NCBI RefSeq assembly: GCF_007860015.1 | Contig: NZ_SJPS01000004.1 | Coordinates: forward strand, 379,567-443,566 | Direction: 5' to 3' | Length of the DNA: 64,000 nucleotides | Source of the DNA: Bythopirellula polymerisocia | GTDB lineage: Bacteria; Planctomycetota; Planctomycetia; Pirellulales; Lacipirellulaceae | Shown: positions 23,469 through 31,354 of the stretch, in pieces | Position numbering within the stretch: the stretch's first letter is position 1 | Layout: every line of letters begins with the position of its first letter | Notes under the pieces: generated by a model | Databases searched by the model: none | Seen by the model: only the letters and a program-made list of their open reading frames with translations | Told to the model about the DNA's origin: nothing | Made by a program: the position numbers and the translations under genes

Positions 23469-24383
23469 ATGAAGAAGCTGCTTATTGAAACTGTTGCATC
23501 AAATAGTCTCTGTTATCTGATCGCACTATCACTCGCCGTTTGTTTGTGTGGAACTGCTCACGCGGTAGTGGTGGTTAACTCCTTCTCCGCATTACCTGCC
23601 ACGCCAAATGACAATGTTTGGTATCTGAGTGATATGAGAGGTGCGGGGACCGCCTCAATTCCTGACCTAACAGGTGAAGGAGGAAATCTCGAATTCAGTC
23701 AGCCGCTACCAACCGGGGCAGCGAAATTGACTACTGGGGCATCTGTGAATGACAAAGCTGAAGTTGGAACCTTTGGTGACTTTGGTTCGGCCGTGACTGC
23801 CCTTAACTCGGGCACGTTCGGGTATAGCTACTACAAGCAATCAGTCGGTGACGGCAACGCGTTCGCCGCCCCTTCACTCAAGCTGACTCTTTTCGCAGAT
23901 GGGGGAACGGGTGACAACTATGGTACCCTCGTCTATGAACCGAATTGGAATCAGGGTACAGGAGGTTCTTCCGCCGTGCCAATGGACGCGTGGCAAAATA
24001 TAAGCATCACATCTTCCACGGGATCCGGAGCGGACCCATCTGAAGGATGGTGGTGGACTGGTGGCTTTGAGCAGGGTAATACTGCAGGTGGCCCTCCGAT
24101 CAAGTCTCTTGGAGAGTGGGCGACTCTGTTCAGCGCTGATTCAGACTTCGCAAATGCCAGAGTCGTAGGAGTCTCCGTTGGAGTCGGTACCTACAACTTA
24201 AGTCAGACCGGCTATTTCGATAATGTATCCATCGCGATCTCAGGCGGTTTAAATGAGACTTTTGACTTCCAGGCTGTTCCCGAACCTTCCGCCTTCCTCT
24301 TTGGTGGCTTGGTGTGCAGCGTGTTGGGAGGCAATTACCTCCGCAAACGATTCAAGGCTGGCAAGCAGACTGCTGAAGTCTGA
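23469..24383 (+). CDS. PEP-CTERM sorting domain protein, 304 aa
   Basis: ATG 23469 precedes the signal peptide (MKKLLIETVASNSLCYLIAL, hydrophobic through CLCGTAHA); a longer frame from 23433 has no support. The passenger contains WYLSDMRGAG and FDNVSIAISGG and is otherwise unrecognised. Anchor VPEPSAFLFGGLVCSVLGGN, then YLRKRFKAGKQTAEV. The final 40 codons and terminator are nearly the same as the orphan fragment at 27452-27568. Confidence 0.82.
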   Translation: MKKLLIETVASNSLCYLIALSLAVCLCGTAHAVVVVNSFSALPATPNDNVWYLSDMRGAGTASIPDLTGEGGNLEFSQPLPTGAAKLTTGASVNDKAEVGTFGDFGSAVTALNSGTFGYSYYKQSVGDGNAFAAPSLKLTLFADGGTGDNYGTLVYEPNWNQGTGGSSAVPMDAWQNISITSSTGSGADPSEGWWWTGGFEQGNTAGGPPIKSLGEWATLFSADSDFANARVVGVSVGVGTYNLSQTGYFDNVSIAISGGLNETFDFQAVPEPSAFLFGGLVCSVLGGNYLRKRFKAGKQTAEV

Positions 24384-24411
24384 GTCAAATAGAAACCTGT
24401 AATCTACAAAT

Positions 24412-24441
24412 AAAAGCCCGCGAGCATTCGCGGGCTTTTTT
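24412..24441 (+). terminator. Terminator of PEP-CTERM gene 23469
   Basis: AAAAGCCCGCG stem paired with CGCGGGCTTTTTT, 6-nt loop AGCATT, followed by CATGCGCTGG. Confidence 0.92.
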
Positions 24442-24639
24442 CATGCGCTGGGGTTTCTCTTGCAGGGGAGGGAACTGACTAATCAAAATATCTTTCCAGT
24501 GCGCCAGTTTTTCCTTGCCACCTTCATTAAAAATCGCGGCACTGCAGTTAATCGACTGTGGAGGCCCTGATCAACCTTTCAGAAACATAGCCCCCTCTTA
24601 AGTTGCCAGAAAGATCGTTCGACGAGAAGCTCCCAGTAT

Positions 24640-24929
24640 AACCGCTCGGCGTCGTTCAGATCTTCATAGCCCGCCAAGCGGCTGTAGCTCGACTGCTGCA
24701 ATGGGTTTCGGGCCAAGTGCGGCTAGTTCGTGCCGAGGCGTGAATCGGTTGTCACCTCGTTGCCCATCTTGGTGAGCCCCTACGCTCGATCCAGTGCGCC
24801 GTAGGCCAGCAGACCAGCGTCACTGGTGACCTTGCTGCCGCAGAAGGTCAGCTTCAACCGGCTGTCAAAACTGACCCGCAAATCATCCGTACTGGCGTCA
24901 CCCGCGGGGTTTCCCCGCCAGCTTGGCAT
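24640..24929 (-). pseudogene. Decayed IS1380-family transposase, N-terminal fragment
   Basis: The minus strand from ATG 24929 reads MPSWRGNPAGDASTDDLRV, then FDSRLKLTFCGSKVTSDAGL, LAYGALDRA-stop-GLT, a spacer with KMGNEVTTDSRLGTN-stop-P, then NPLQQSSYSRLAGYEDLNDA and ERL, after which similarity is lost. FDSR...LTFCGSKVTSDAGLLAY and SYSRLAGYEDLNDAERL are N-terminal hallmarks of IS1380-type (DDE group 1) transposases. Two in-frame TAG codons, an internal deletion and loss of the catalytic part show that it is dead. The palindrome at 24944-24959 may belong to the element's end region. It sits between two PEP-CTERM genes with related promoters. Confidence 0.75.
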
Positions 24930-25062
24930 GAATTGCGTCAAATCCCTTGTTTTCAAGGGCTTGGCACAAGTCGCGAGTCAAAACTGGGAAAATCATCCGG
25001 GGAATCGAGGCTAGGTTCTTCCGGTTTAACGACTAGAGAACCAATAAATCGGGCGAAAATTA

Positions 25063-25090
25063 TTGACTAGGTGTGAATTTCTGATAACCT
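25063..25090 (+). promoter_or_regulatory. Promoter of PEP-CTERM gene 25139
   Basis: TTGACT, 16-bp spacer, TAACCT; sister of the promoter at 23396-23423. Confidence 0.55.
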
Positions 25091-25138
25091 GGGTACTGCC
25101 CGCGAGATTGGCAATTCTAATACTATTAGGGAGTTTTC

Positions 25139-25876
25139 ATGAAAAAACTATTTGGTGCGCCTGCTCTGTTGTTACTCGTCTTGAGTCTAGCATCTGTTAC
25201 TCAGGCTGTTGTTGTCGTTCCCACGTACGACACGTTCGGCACACTGGCCGGTGCAACTTTTGGTGGCTCTGGTATCCCCAATGATGCCGTGGCCATCAGT
25301 ACGATCGTCGATGGCTCGAACACCATAACCCTAGGCTTGACTGCGCATCAGCGTTTTGTTGGACCTAATCTGCCCAATGATGGTGCAGGAACCTTCACTG
25401 CCCCGACTGGAGTGAGTGCTGGGGCATCCTTGTGGAACTTCGCCTACTACATGGATATTAGTGGTGGTGGCACGTTTGCCGATTATCAATTCAATGTTCT
25501 TTATGATTTCGACAAAGCAGTCAACACAGATTCTGCTGATCTGGGTAACTTGGACATTAACGCCGGTATAGTTGCGTTGGGTGGGACACCTGGCTCCTTC
25601 ACGCTCGTTCAGGACAGCCAAAACTTGACGTTTGGCTTCTTGGGTACAGCTTCTTCGTTCGTCACTCCTCCGTCTGCAACCTACGATCCCAATGAGGTTG
25701 GCCAATACTCGTTTGCCCTGCAAGTCTTTGATGGAAGTTCGACCTTCCTGGGTGAATCTGCAATCATCGTAAACGCCGTCCCTGAACCGTCGGCATTCCT
25801 CTTTGGCGGTTTGATCTGCAGTGTGATTGGCGGCAACTACCTCCGCAAGCGAATGGCGAATAAAGCCAAGAGCTGA
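25139..25876 (+). CDS. PEP-CTERM sorting domain protein, 245 aa
   Basis: A GGGAG site precedes ATG 25139. The signal peptide MKKLFGAPALLLLVLSLASV ends near TQA, and the VVVVPTYDTF start of the mature part echoes the VVVVNSFSAL of 23469. Anchor VPEPSAFLFGGLICSVIGGN, then YLRKRMANKAKS. The passenger has no recognised domain. The 3' end and downstream DNA match those of 21200-21949. Confidence 0.82.
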   Translation: MKKLFGAPALLLLVLSLASVTQAVVVVPTYDTFGTLAGATFGGSGIPNDAVAISTIVDGSNTITLGLTAHQRFVGPNLPNDGAGTFTAPTGVSAGASLWNFAYYMDISGGGTFADYQFNVLYDFDKAVNTDSADLGNLDINAGIVALGGTPGSFTLVQDSQNLTFGFLGTASSFVTPPSATYDPNEVGQYSFALQVFDGSSTFLGESAIIVNAVPEPSAFLFGGLICSVIGGNYLRKRMANKAKS

Positions 25877-25910
25877 GAGCGCAGCGTCTCGAGCCAAGCG
25901 AATAACTCCC

Positions 25911-25937
25911 AAGCCCGCGTTTCGACGCGGGCTTTTT
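25911..25937 (+). terminator. Terminator of PEP-CTERM gene 25139
   Basis: A perfect 10-bp stem AAGCCCGCGT/ACGCGGGCTT with a TTCG tetraloop and T tail, then CATGCGCCGAGG. Confidence 0.93.
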
Positions 25938-25996
25938 CATGCGCCGAGGCTGGATGAACAGGCCCTCGTCTCCAGGCCACTCCAATCAATGCAATA

Positions 25997-26082
25997 GCCA
26001 CGAAAAACACAAAAAGTCACAAAAAGAAAATCAAGCCGACGCGTCCTCTAATATTTTTGTGCATTCTTGTGTTTCTTGTGGC
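25997..26082. repeat. Hairpin repeat of the CCACGAAAAACACAAAAAG family
   Basis: GCCACGAAAAACACAAAAAG at the left pairs with TTTTTGTGCATTCTTGTGTT and CTTGTGGC at the right. One-armed relatives occur at about 10401-10430 and 12815-12842. A TCCACCTCTGTTGACTCAGT word follows to 26130, then a TAGAACACGGATAAACGCGG block to about 26205. Confidence 0.7.
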
Positions 26083-26205
26083 AATTCTCCTCCACCTCTG
26101 TTGACTCAGTCCCCTCCTGTTCAAAATCTCTCAACTACGAACACCAATAAATAGAACACGGATAAACGCGGATTGAGCGGATGAAGCACGGATCACTAGA
26201 AGTCC

Positions 26206-26674
26206 CACCTTGGGATGGACCGGGATCCAGAAAAACCACCGACTTACCCTGACGATCCAAGCTATAGCTGCAGCGCCAAGGCATTCAGAGCGACAAATTA
26301 CAGGTGATTCTCCCAAGAAAAGAACATTCAGATGCGTATCACCTAAGCCACCTTGTCGCATGATAAGTCGTTTTGGTCAAAGCACTTGCACATTTCGTGC
26401 TATGGTGTCCGAGCTTGACCATCTGCTTCCTAGAGACTTCCAAAAGTGCGTCCTATTCGTCCAATAACTGATCTTTTTCTCAAAAACTACTTGATTTCGC
26501 CTCTTGCCCCTCTATATTCAGGATCAAAGAAATAGGGTTTTATCTCACTCTTCTGTGCTCAGCTATTCAGGTGAATGCTATTAGAGTGGTCGCTCGCTAA
26601 TTTGCGAACGGCCTGAATGGTAAAGGACAATTGTATTTTTGATCTGCCATAGACTACTCTCAGGAAAACTTGCT
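26206..26674. other. Spacer before PEP-CTERM gene 26675
   Basis: No gene, repeat word or RNA recognised between 26206 and 26490; one 85-codon frame here has no protein-like character. A promoter lies at 26491-26518. Confidence 0.5.
26491..26518 (+). promoter_or_regulatory. Promoter upstream of PEP-CTERM gene 26675
   Basis: TTGATT, 16-bp spacer, TATATT, about 155 bp before the start. Confidence 0.45.
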
Positions 26675-27379
26675 ATGAAAACCACGACAAGACTATTTGC
26701 TTTTTCGATGTTGCTTTGCTATTCGTCTTCCGCGTTTGCTGTTCTGGTTGGCCCAACCGGGACTGCGCCTGGTGGCAATTCGTGGGTAAACACAGGAGGA
26801 GTTAGTGGGACCGAAGCGCTTGCGACTTGGGACTACTCAGGTTTCAACCCTGGATCATTTAGTGCACTCTATTTTGGTCTTAATCAAGTGGACTACGGAC
26901 CGCTAGCTGCGACGATCAATGGCGGTTCATTGAATCCTTTGTCCTACGTAGGGTCCTCAGGGACGACTGCAACGTGGAGCGTCTCGGCTCCCTACACGAG
27001 TGCAGGAGGAACTGGCGATCCACCATCAGGGAACTACCCTATTACATTCACAATGACTGTCAGTGGTCTTGGCCCATCCCCATGGATCGATGCAACATCT
27101 TTAGGGCTCTCTGCTGACATTGGAGCGGTTGCCGATAATTCTGCGGGAGCTGATTTCACACTTCATTGGCAAGTCCTTGTCGACATGGGTTCTTACGGTA
27201 TTGTCCCTTTAAATGGACCTGGTGGTGTACCAGGTAGTAATCATACCGGTTTTTCGTTTGCAGATGGGTTCTATTCCACCGCTGCGGTACCCGAACCTAG
27301 TTCGTTTTTGTGTGTAGGTCTGGTTGGATTGGGACTAATTGGTTGGAAGAAGCTGAAGCAAAATCGCGAGAGCAACTGA
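26675..27379 (+). CDS. PEP-CTERM sorting domain protein, 234 aa
   Basis: ATG 26675 with an AGGAAA-type site upstream is preferred to an earlier in-frame start. Signal peptide MKTTTRLFAFSMLLCYSSSA; mature part AVLVGPTGTAPGGNSW and beyond is beta-rich. The tail is VPEPSSFLCVGLVGLGLIGW, then KKLKQNRESN, which differs from its neighbours' GGLxCSVLGGN type. It lacks its own terminator and instead lies upstream of an orphan anchor-terminator module of the neighbours' type. Confidence 0.8.
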   Translation: MKTTTRLFAFSMLLCYSSSAFAVLVGPTGTAPGGNSWVNTGGVSGTEALATWDYSGFNPGSFSALYFGLNQVDYGPLAATINGGSLNPLSYVGSSGTTATWSVSAPYTSAGGTGDPPSGNYPITFTMTVSGLGPSPWIDATSLGLSADIGAVADNSAGADFTLHWQVLVDMGSYGIVPLNGPGGVPGSNHTGFSFADGFYSTAAVPEPSSFLCVGLVGLGLIGWKKLKQNRESN

Positions 27380-27451
27380 CGCTTAGTCTAAGCCGATTAT
27401 ACACCCGATCAGCCTCCACAGATGCCATAAGGCTTTCCGCCTAATCCTGCC

Positions 27452-27511
27452 ATGGGTGGTAGTTACCTCCGCAAGAGACTCAAAGCTGCCAAGCAGACTG
27501 CTGAAGTCTGA
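27452..27511 (+). pseudogene. Orphan 3' end of a PEP-CTERM gene
   Basis: The frame reads MGGSYLRKRLKAAKQTAEV-stop, the same as the end of gene 23469 (GGNYLRKRFKAGKQTAEV). The matching terminator follows at the same distance. Nothing upstream continues the anchor's hydrophobic span, so only the last 19 codons or so survive. It is the scar of a gene that was replaced or deleted. Confidence 0.8.
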
Positions 27512-27539
27512 GTCGATTGAAAATCTATGTCTTACCACG

Positions 27540-27568
27540 AAAAGCCCGCGAGCATTCGCGGGCTTTTT
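27540..27568 (+). terminator. Terminator of the orphan PEP-CTERM module
   Basis: AAAGCCCGCG, loop AGCATT, CGCGGGCTTTTT; the same hairpin as at 24412-24441. It may now end transcription of 26675-27379. Confidence 0.9.
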
Positions 27569-27879
27569 CATGCGCCAAGGCTGGAAGCTCAGGGCCGCAC
27601 CTCCAAACTACTCTCCTCCACCTCCGTTCTCTCAGTCCCCTCCTGTTCAAAATCTGTAAACAACGAATACCAGGAGAGGGGCTGGGATCTGGGGGTTAGG
27701 GAAGAAGGCGTGGGTTACGAGATGCGAGCTACGAGTTAATCACAACTCACAACTCGTGACTCGAAACTTTCACTCTCATCTGTGTAAATCCGCCTAATCC
27801 GCGTTCATCCGCGTTCCATTTCTTTTTCTGCCCTTTACGGCCAGAACCTGAGAGTACTGACGAGGGAAAATAAAATCCG
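27569..27879. other. Repeat spacer between PEP-CTERM island and ROK gene
   Basis: Holds a TCCACCTCCGTTCTCTCAGT word near 27608, then a GGCTGGGATCTGGGGGTTAG word, then R1 copy d at 27699-27833. It marks the right edge of the repeat-dense half of the window. Confidence 0.7.
27699..27833 (+). repeat. Composite repeat R1, copy d
   Basis: GGGAAGAAGGCGTGGGTTAC through CAACTCGTGACTCGAAACTT to TCTTTTTCTGCCC; closest to copy c at 22109-22243. Confidence 0.85.
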
Positions 27880-29043
27880 CTAATTGCCTGCGGCACGCAT
27901 ACCCATCAGGATCGCCCCGCGCCAGCCTTGGTCGCGGCTGACGCTCCAGTCGATTTCGCAGTTGCCCGGTTGGCTGTCGAAACAGCTTTGCTGGTTGATT
28001 TGGGCATAGGACTCACGCACCACGGTGAGGAACCAGTCGCGGGCACTCTCAGACATCTCGGTCATGCCGCCGCCGATGATGAACAGATTGGGGTGCAACA
28101 CAGGAGCCACCGAAGCGAACAAAGCCCCCAGCATGATGGCCCAATCGTCCAGGAGCCAGCGGCAGAACGCGTCTTGCCGGTCGTCGGCAAAGGTGCGAAC
28201 GTTGTAGGCAGCTTGTTTGACATTTTCTTGAGAGAGTTGATTCAAGGTGGCAAAGACTTCAGCGTCAATTCGCTGGCCACGTTGCGCTAAGTCTTGTTGG
28301 ATGAACTGCTTACCGTTCTTGGTGAGTGCCCAGCCCAGGCGGCGAATCAGCCCGGAGAGCGAGGCCCGCGATTCGACGCAACCTTTTGCTCCACACCCAC
28401 ACTGAGGATGGGGGTCGGCGGCGAACCGCTCGGCGAATACTGCGGGAATCGCAATCTTCATATGGCCAAGTTCTCCCGCTTGACCTAGTCCGAAAAAGAC
28501 GCCCCCATTCGAAATCACACAACCGCCGAGTCCCGTTCCGGTGGTAATGAAGACCGTCGTGCGCGGATCGGAACTCCTGCCAAAGCGTTCGAAGTCTTCG
28601 TCTTGCCCGGCTGCGTTGGCATCGTTGCACGCGAATACGGGGATTTCAGTGCCAGCAATTTGGCTCACTTCCGCGGAGAGCAGGTCGCCAAAGGGAACTT
28701 CCCAGAGGTGTTTTGTCTCGGGAGTACCAAGATTGGGGACATTGAGAATGAGACCATCGTGCGAACATGGGCAGGGGACCGTGACGGCGATGTCGGCCAC
28801 GTCGCTCCAGTCTGCCATGAGTTGCTCAAGCACCTCTTGGATCCCGTCGATGATCTGACTAATCGTTCGTTGCGGGCCATCTTGGGTAAGGCTGGGCTTC
28901 TTGACCAACTCAGCGAGGAGTATTTCTTGGGCAGTGAGATCGGTGGCCCCCAGTTTGACGTCATTGCCACCCAGATCGACGCCAATACGCAGGTGTGCTG
29001 TCCCTGGGGGGGATTGCTGTTTGTTAGTAGGAGTCGCTGACAA
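27880..29043 (-). CDS. ROK family sugar kinase/regulator-like protein, 387 aa
   Basis: An ROK protein, most likely a cytosolic hexose kinase because no N-terminal winged helix precedes the kinase fold. The ATP site is IGVDLGGNDVKLG near residue 23. ACNDANAAGQDE near 150 carries the catalytic aspartate. GTGLGGCVISNGGV near 180 is the second phosphate loop. GELGHMKI and CGCGAKGCVESRAS near 230 provide the ROK zinc-binding histidine and cysteines. The length, about 70 aa over the family norm of 300-320, comes from loops. It is divergent from galM, which suggests shared control and a role in aldose uptake/phosphorylation. The exact sugar is unknown. Confidence 0.85.
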   Translation of the reverse strand: MSATPTNKQQSPPGTAHLRIGVDLGGNDVKLGATDLTAQEILLAELVKKPSLTQDGPQRTISQIIDGIQEVLEQLMADWSDVADIAVTVPCPCSHDGLILNVPNLGTPETKHLWEVPFGDLLSAEVSQIAGTEIPVFACNDANAAGQDEDFERFGRSSDPRTTVFITTGTGLGGCVISNGGVFFGLGQAGELGHMKIAIPAVFAERFAADPHPQCGCGAKGCVESRASLSGLIRRLGWALTKNGKQFIQQDLAQRGQRIDAEVFATLNQLSQENVKQAAYNVRTFADDRQDAFCRWLLDDWAIMLGALFASVAPVLHPNLFIIGGGMTEMSESARDWFLTVVRESYAQINQQSCFDSQPGNCEIDWSVSRDQGWRGAILMGMRAAGN

Positions 29044-29120
29044 GGGATTCTCCGATGTTTACGGGTTGTTCTTGTATGTTAACGAACACCGAATGAAGCT
29101 CAAGGGCGCGCAAGCGTCGC

Positions 29121-29149
29121 TTGTCAGCTGTCTTGCCGTTGGGCATAAT
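29121..29149 (+). promoter_or_regulatory. Promoter of galM
   Basis: TTGTCA, 17-bp spacer, CATAAT, in the 152-bp divergent spacer between the ROK gene and galM; GGAGGT lies 9 nt before the ATG. Confidence 0.55.
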
Positions 29150-29195
29150 CCGTGATTCTACCTGATTCGCATGCCAATGCTGGAGGTCTTGTAAG

Positions 29196-30176
29196 ATGTA
29201 TGTCGTCACCAATTCCCAGGGGATGACTGCCCGCTGGATTACGCGGGGGGCAACCCTGACTGAACTGCATGTCCCCGACCGCAACGGGAAATTGGTGGAT
29301 GTCGTCTTAGGATTCGATGATCTGGCAGGTTACGAATCAGGTGCCAACCACCATTTTGGGTGCGTTACCGGGCGATTTGCCAACCGCATCAAACGAGGCA
29401 GATTTACGCTCGATGGGGTCGAATATCAACTGGCGATCAATATTGGCCCCAATCATTTGCACGGTGGGGTGCTGAGGAGTCTTGATAAGGTCACTTGGGA
29501 GGCCGAACAACTGCGTGACTCCCTGGGGGTCCGCTTCCGCTATGAGAGTCCTGATGGAGAAGAAGGATTTCCCGGCACGCTGACCACCCTAGTGACCTAT
29601 ACCTTGACCGATGAGAACGCTTTGCGCATCGATTACGAGGCGACTACCGACAAGCCTACGATCATCAATCTTACGAACCACAGCTATTTCAATCTCGCGG
29701 GTCACGGCAATCCTAGTGTGCTGGACCATGAATTGAAAATCGATGCCGACCGGGTCACCGAGGTCGATGAAGAGTCGATCCCAACAGGTAACCTGGTGGA
29801 GGTCGCTGGGACTCCCTTGGACTTCCGTTGTCGACACAGGATTGGCGACCAGATCGAAGCAGCCGGTGGCTACGATAACAATTACGTCCTCAATGGCGAG
29901 TGGGGAACCCTCCGAGAAATTGCCGAGGTCTATGAACCCGAGAGTGGTCGCATGCTCCGTGTCTCAACCGATCAACCAGGGGTGCAGCTTTATACGGCCA
30001 ACGGGCTTAGCGGTCAGCCGGGTAAGGGAGGAAAGCCGTACCATAAATATGGATCGTTCTGCTTAGAAACGCAAAATTTTCCCGACGCGCCGAACCAACC
30101 GACTTTTCCGACCTCAGTTCTACGGCCCGGCGAGACGTATCACCACACCTGCATCTATGCTTTTGATGTAGCGTAG
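29196..30176 (+). CDS. galM: Aldose 1-epimerase (mutarotase), 326 aa
   Basis: Catalyses anomer interconversion of aldoses. Family motifs are GRFANRIKRGRF near residue 68, NHLHGG near 94 (first catalytic histidine region), NLTNHSYFNLAGHG near 162 (second histidine), and DNNYVLNG near 232. The PGVQLYTANG segment follows, and the C-terminal CLETQNFPDAPNQPTFP contains the catalytic glutamate. Full length, with a good ribosome binding site GGAGGT. It is divergent from the ROK kinase gene, so a sugar-uptake role is likely. Confidence 0.94.
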   Translation: MYVVTNSQGMTARWITRGATLTELHVPDRNGKLVDVVLGFDDLAGYESGANHHFGCVTGRFANRIKRGRFTLDGVEYQLAINIGPNHLHGGVLRSLDKVTWEAEQLRDSLGVRFRYESPDGEEGFPGTLTTLVTYTLTDENALRIDYEATTDKPTIINLTNHSYFNLAGHGNPSVLDHELKIDADRVTEVDEESIPTGNLVEVAGTPLDFRCRHRIGDQIEAAGGYDNNYVLNGEWGTLREIAEVYEPESGRMLRVSTDQPGVQLYTANGLSGQPGKGGKPYHKYGSFCLETQNFPDAPNQPTFPTSVLRPGETYHHTCIYAFDVA

Positions 30177-30340
30177 TCGGCTCGGTGGTTTGTGCCGTGG
30201 GGGCGCTTGAGCGCATCAAAACGCTCATCTTGAGGCCATTCTCTGCGGTTTTTGGGGTCTTTCCCGCTAGGCATCCGAATTGCACTCTGTAACAGAATGG
30301 AGTTTTGCATTTTGACTAGCTGAGTAGAGAGAGGTATCCC

Positions 30341-30988
30341 GTGAAACGCATCCACTGGAACGCGCTGGTCGATGGACTTGCGCTTGTCGCGTTTGTGTTG
30401 CTTTCGTCCACAGGTCTGCTGTTGAGTTTTCAGCTTCCTCCCGGGAGCGGCGGCAGGGAAATGCTGGGCATGGGACACGGTGCGGGGGAAAAATCGGTGA
30501 CACTCCTGTGGGGGCTCACGCGCCACGAATGGGGTGATATTCATTACTGGTTGTCATTGTCAATTATGGCTATCTTGGCCGTGCATCTCCTGCTGCACTG
30601 GAAGTGGATTCTCTGCCTCTTCAAGCCTTCTGGTGCCCATATCTACTCTGGTACACGCCTTGCTTTGGGCGCTATGGGTATGCTCATGCTGGTAGTGATG
30701 GCGGCGGCACCCTATGTCACATCGACAAGTCAAATTCCACGTGCTGATCTGCAGTCCTCAGATACTGAGAGTGAACATGCGGAGGAAGATTTAGGGATTC
30801 GCGGACGCATGTCTTTGGCAGAAATTTCAGCCGAGTCCGGCGTGCCGGCAAAATATTTATTGAGAGCATTGCAGCTTCCCCCAGAAACTCCCTTGGATTC
30901 GCAGGCCGGTAGACTATTGAAGGATTCAGGCAGAGATATGGCGGATTTACGAGAGGTAATTAAGAAGTATGTGTCTGATAAACAATAA
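30341..30988 (+). CDS. DUF4405 membrane protein (cytochrome b-like), 215 aa
   Basis: GTG start with AGAGAGGT upstream. Three predicted spans: ALVDGLALVAFVLLSSTGLL at 8-28, WLSLSIMAILAVHLLLHWKW at 68-88, and LALGAMGMLMLVVMAAAPYV at 107-127. The HEWGDIHYWLSLS and HLLLHWKW segments provide the histidines seen in DUF4405 proteins, thought to bind haem as in cytochrome b561 or formate dehydrogenase gamma. The C-terminal 80 residues are soluble, with an LAEISAESGVPAKYLLRALQ helix-turn-helix-like end as in other planctomycete members. It converges on a c-type cytochrome gene, so a redox pair is possible. Confidence 0.75.
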   Translation: MKRIHWNALVDGLALVAFVLLSSTGLLLSFQLPPGSGGREMLGMGHGAGEKSVTLLWGLTRHEWGDIHYWLSLSIMAILAVHLLLHWKWILCLFKPSGAHIYSGTRLALGAMGMLMLVVMAAAPYVTSTSQIPRADLQSSDTESEHAEEDLGIRGRMSLAEISAESGVPAKYLLRALQLPPETPLDSQAGRLLKDSGRDMADLREVIKKYVSDKQ

Positions 30989-31000
30989 CTGTTCTCAAAG

Positions 31001-31354
31001 TACATAGGAACGATTCAATAGTAACTTCGGCAGTGTGGGTGCCCCTCTGGGATTGATTTGAACAGGAGGAAAGGGAGACAACGGAGGGAATAACAAGTAG
31101 GACGGAAGATTAAGCTATACAAATCTCTGTTGTCTCCGTTTCCTCCTGTTCTTTCAAGGCCCATGATGTTCCCCTTAATTCCGAGACCAGCGAACAATTC
31201 CTGCTGTCGAAATCGGTGAGTTCACCTTGAGTCATTCCTTAATCAGCCGCAGGGCTACCGTTAATCAGTTTTCGGCAGCGCAGCAACGAAAGGAACAACT
31301 CCCGAGCGCGACGCGGCAGATGGACTTCGTGCTCGTGGAGTAGAAGTTGGGTAA
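31001..31354. other. Spacer with hairpin repeat
   Basis: 31060-31160 is an inverted pair: TGAACAGGAGGAAAGGGAGA with GTCTCCGTTTCCTCCTGTTC. The rest is unique and holds no gene. Confidence 0.6.
31060..31160. repeat. Hairpin repeat of the CAGGAGG family
   Basis: The left arm GAACAGGAGGAAA-GGAGACAAC is inverted in the right arm; related words occur at 18685-18725, 20605-20645, 26088-26125 and 27605-27655. Confidence 0.7.

Larger units (their letters stand above)
24442..25138. other. Spacer with IS relic
   Basis: 24442-24640 shows nothing recognisable. The IS1380-type relic lies at 24640-24929, and a CCCTTG-TTTT-CAAGGG palindrome at 24944-24959. The promoter of the next gene is at 25063-25090. 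Confidence 0.6.

Noticed and set aside
26210..26467. An 85-codon frame before PEP-CTERM gene 26675
   Set aside because: No ribosome binding site, no recognisable motif and an unusual composition; judged chance.
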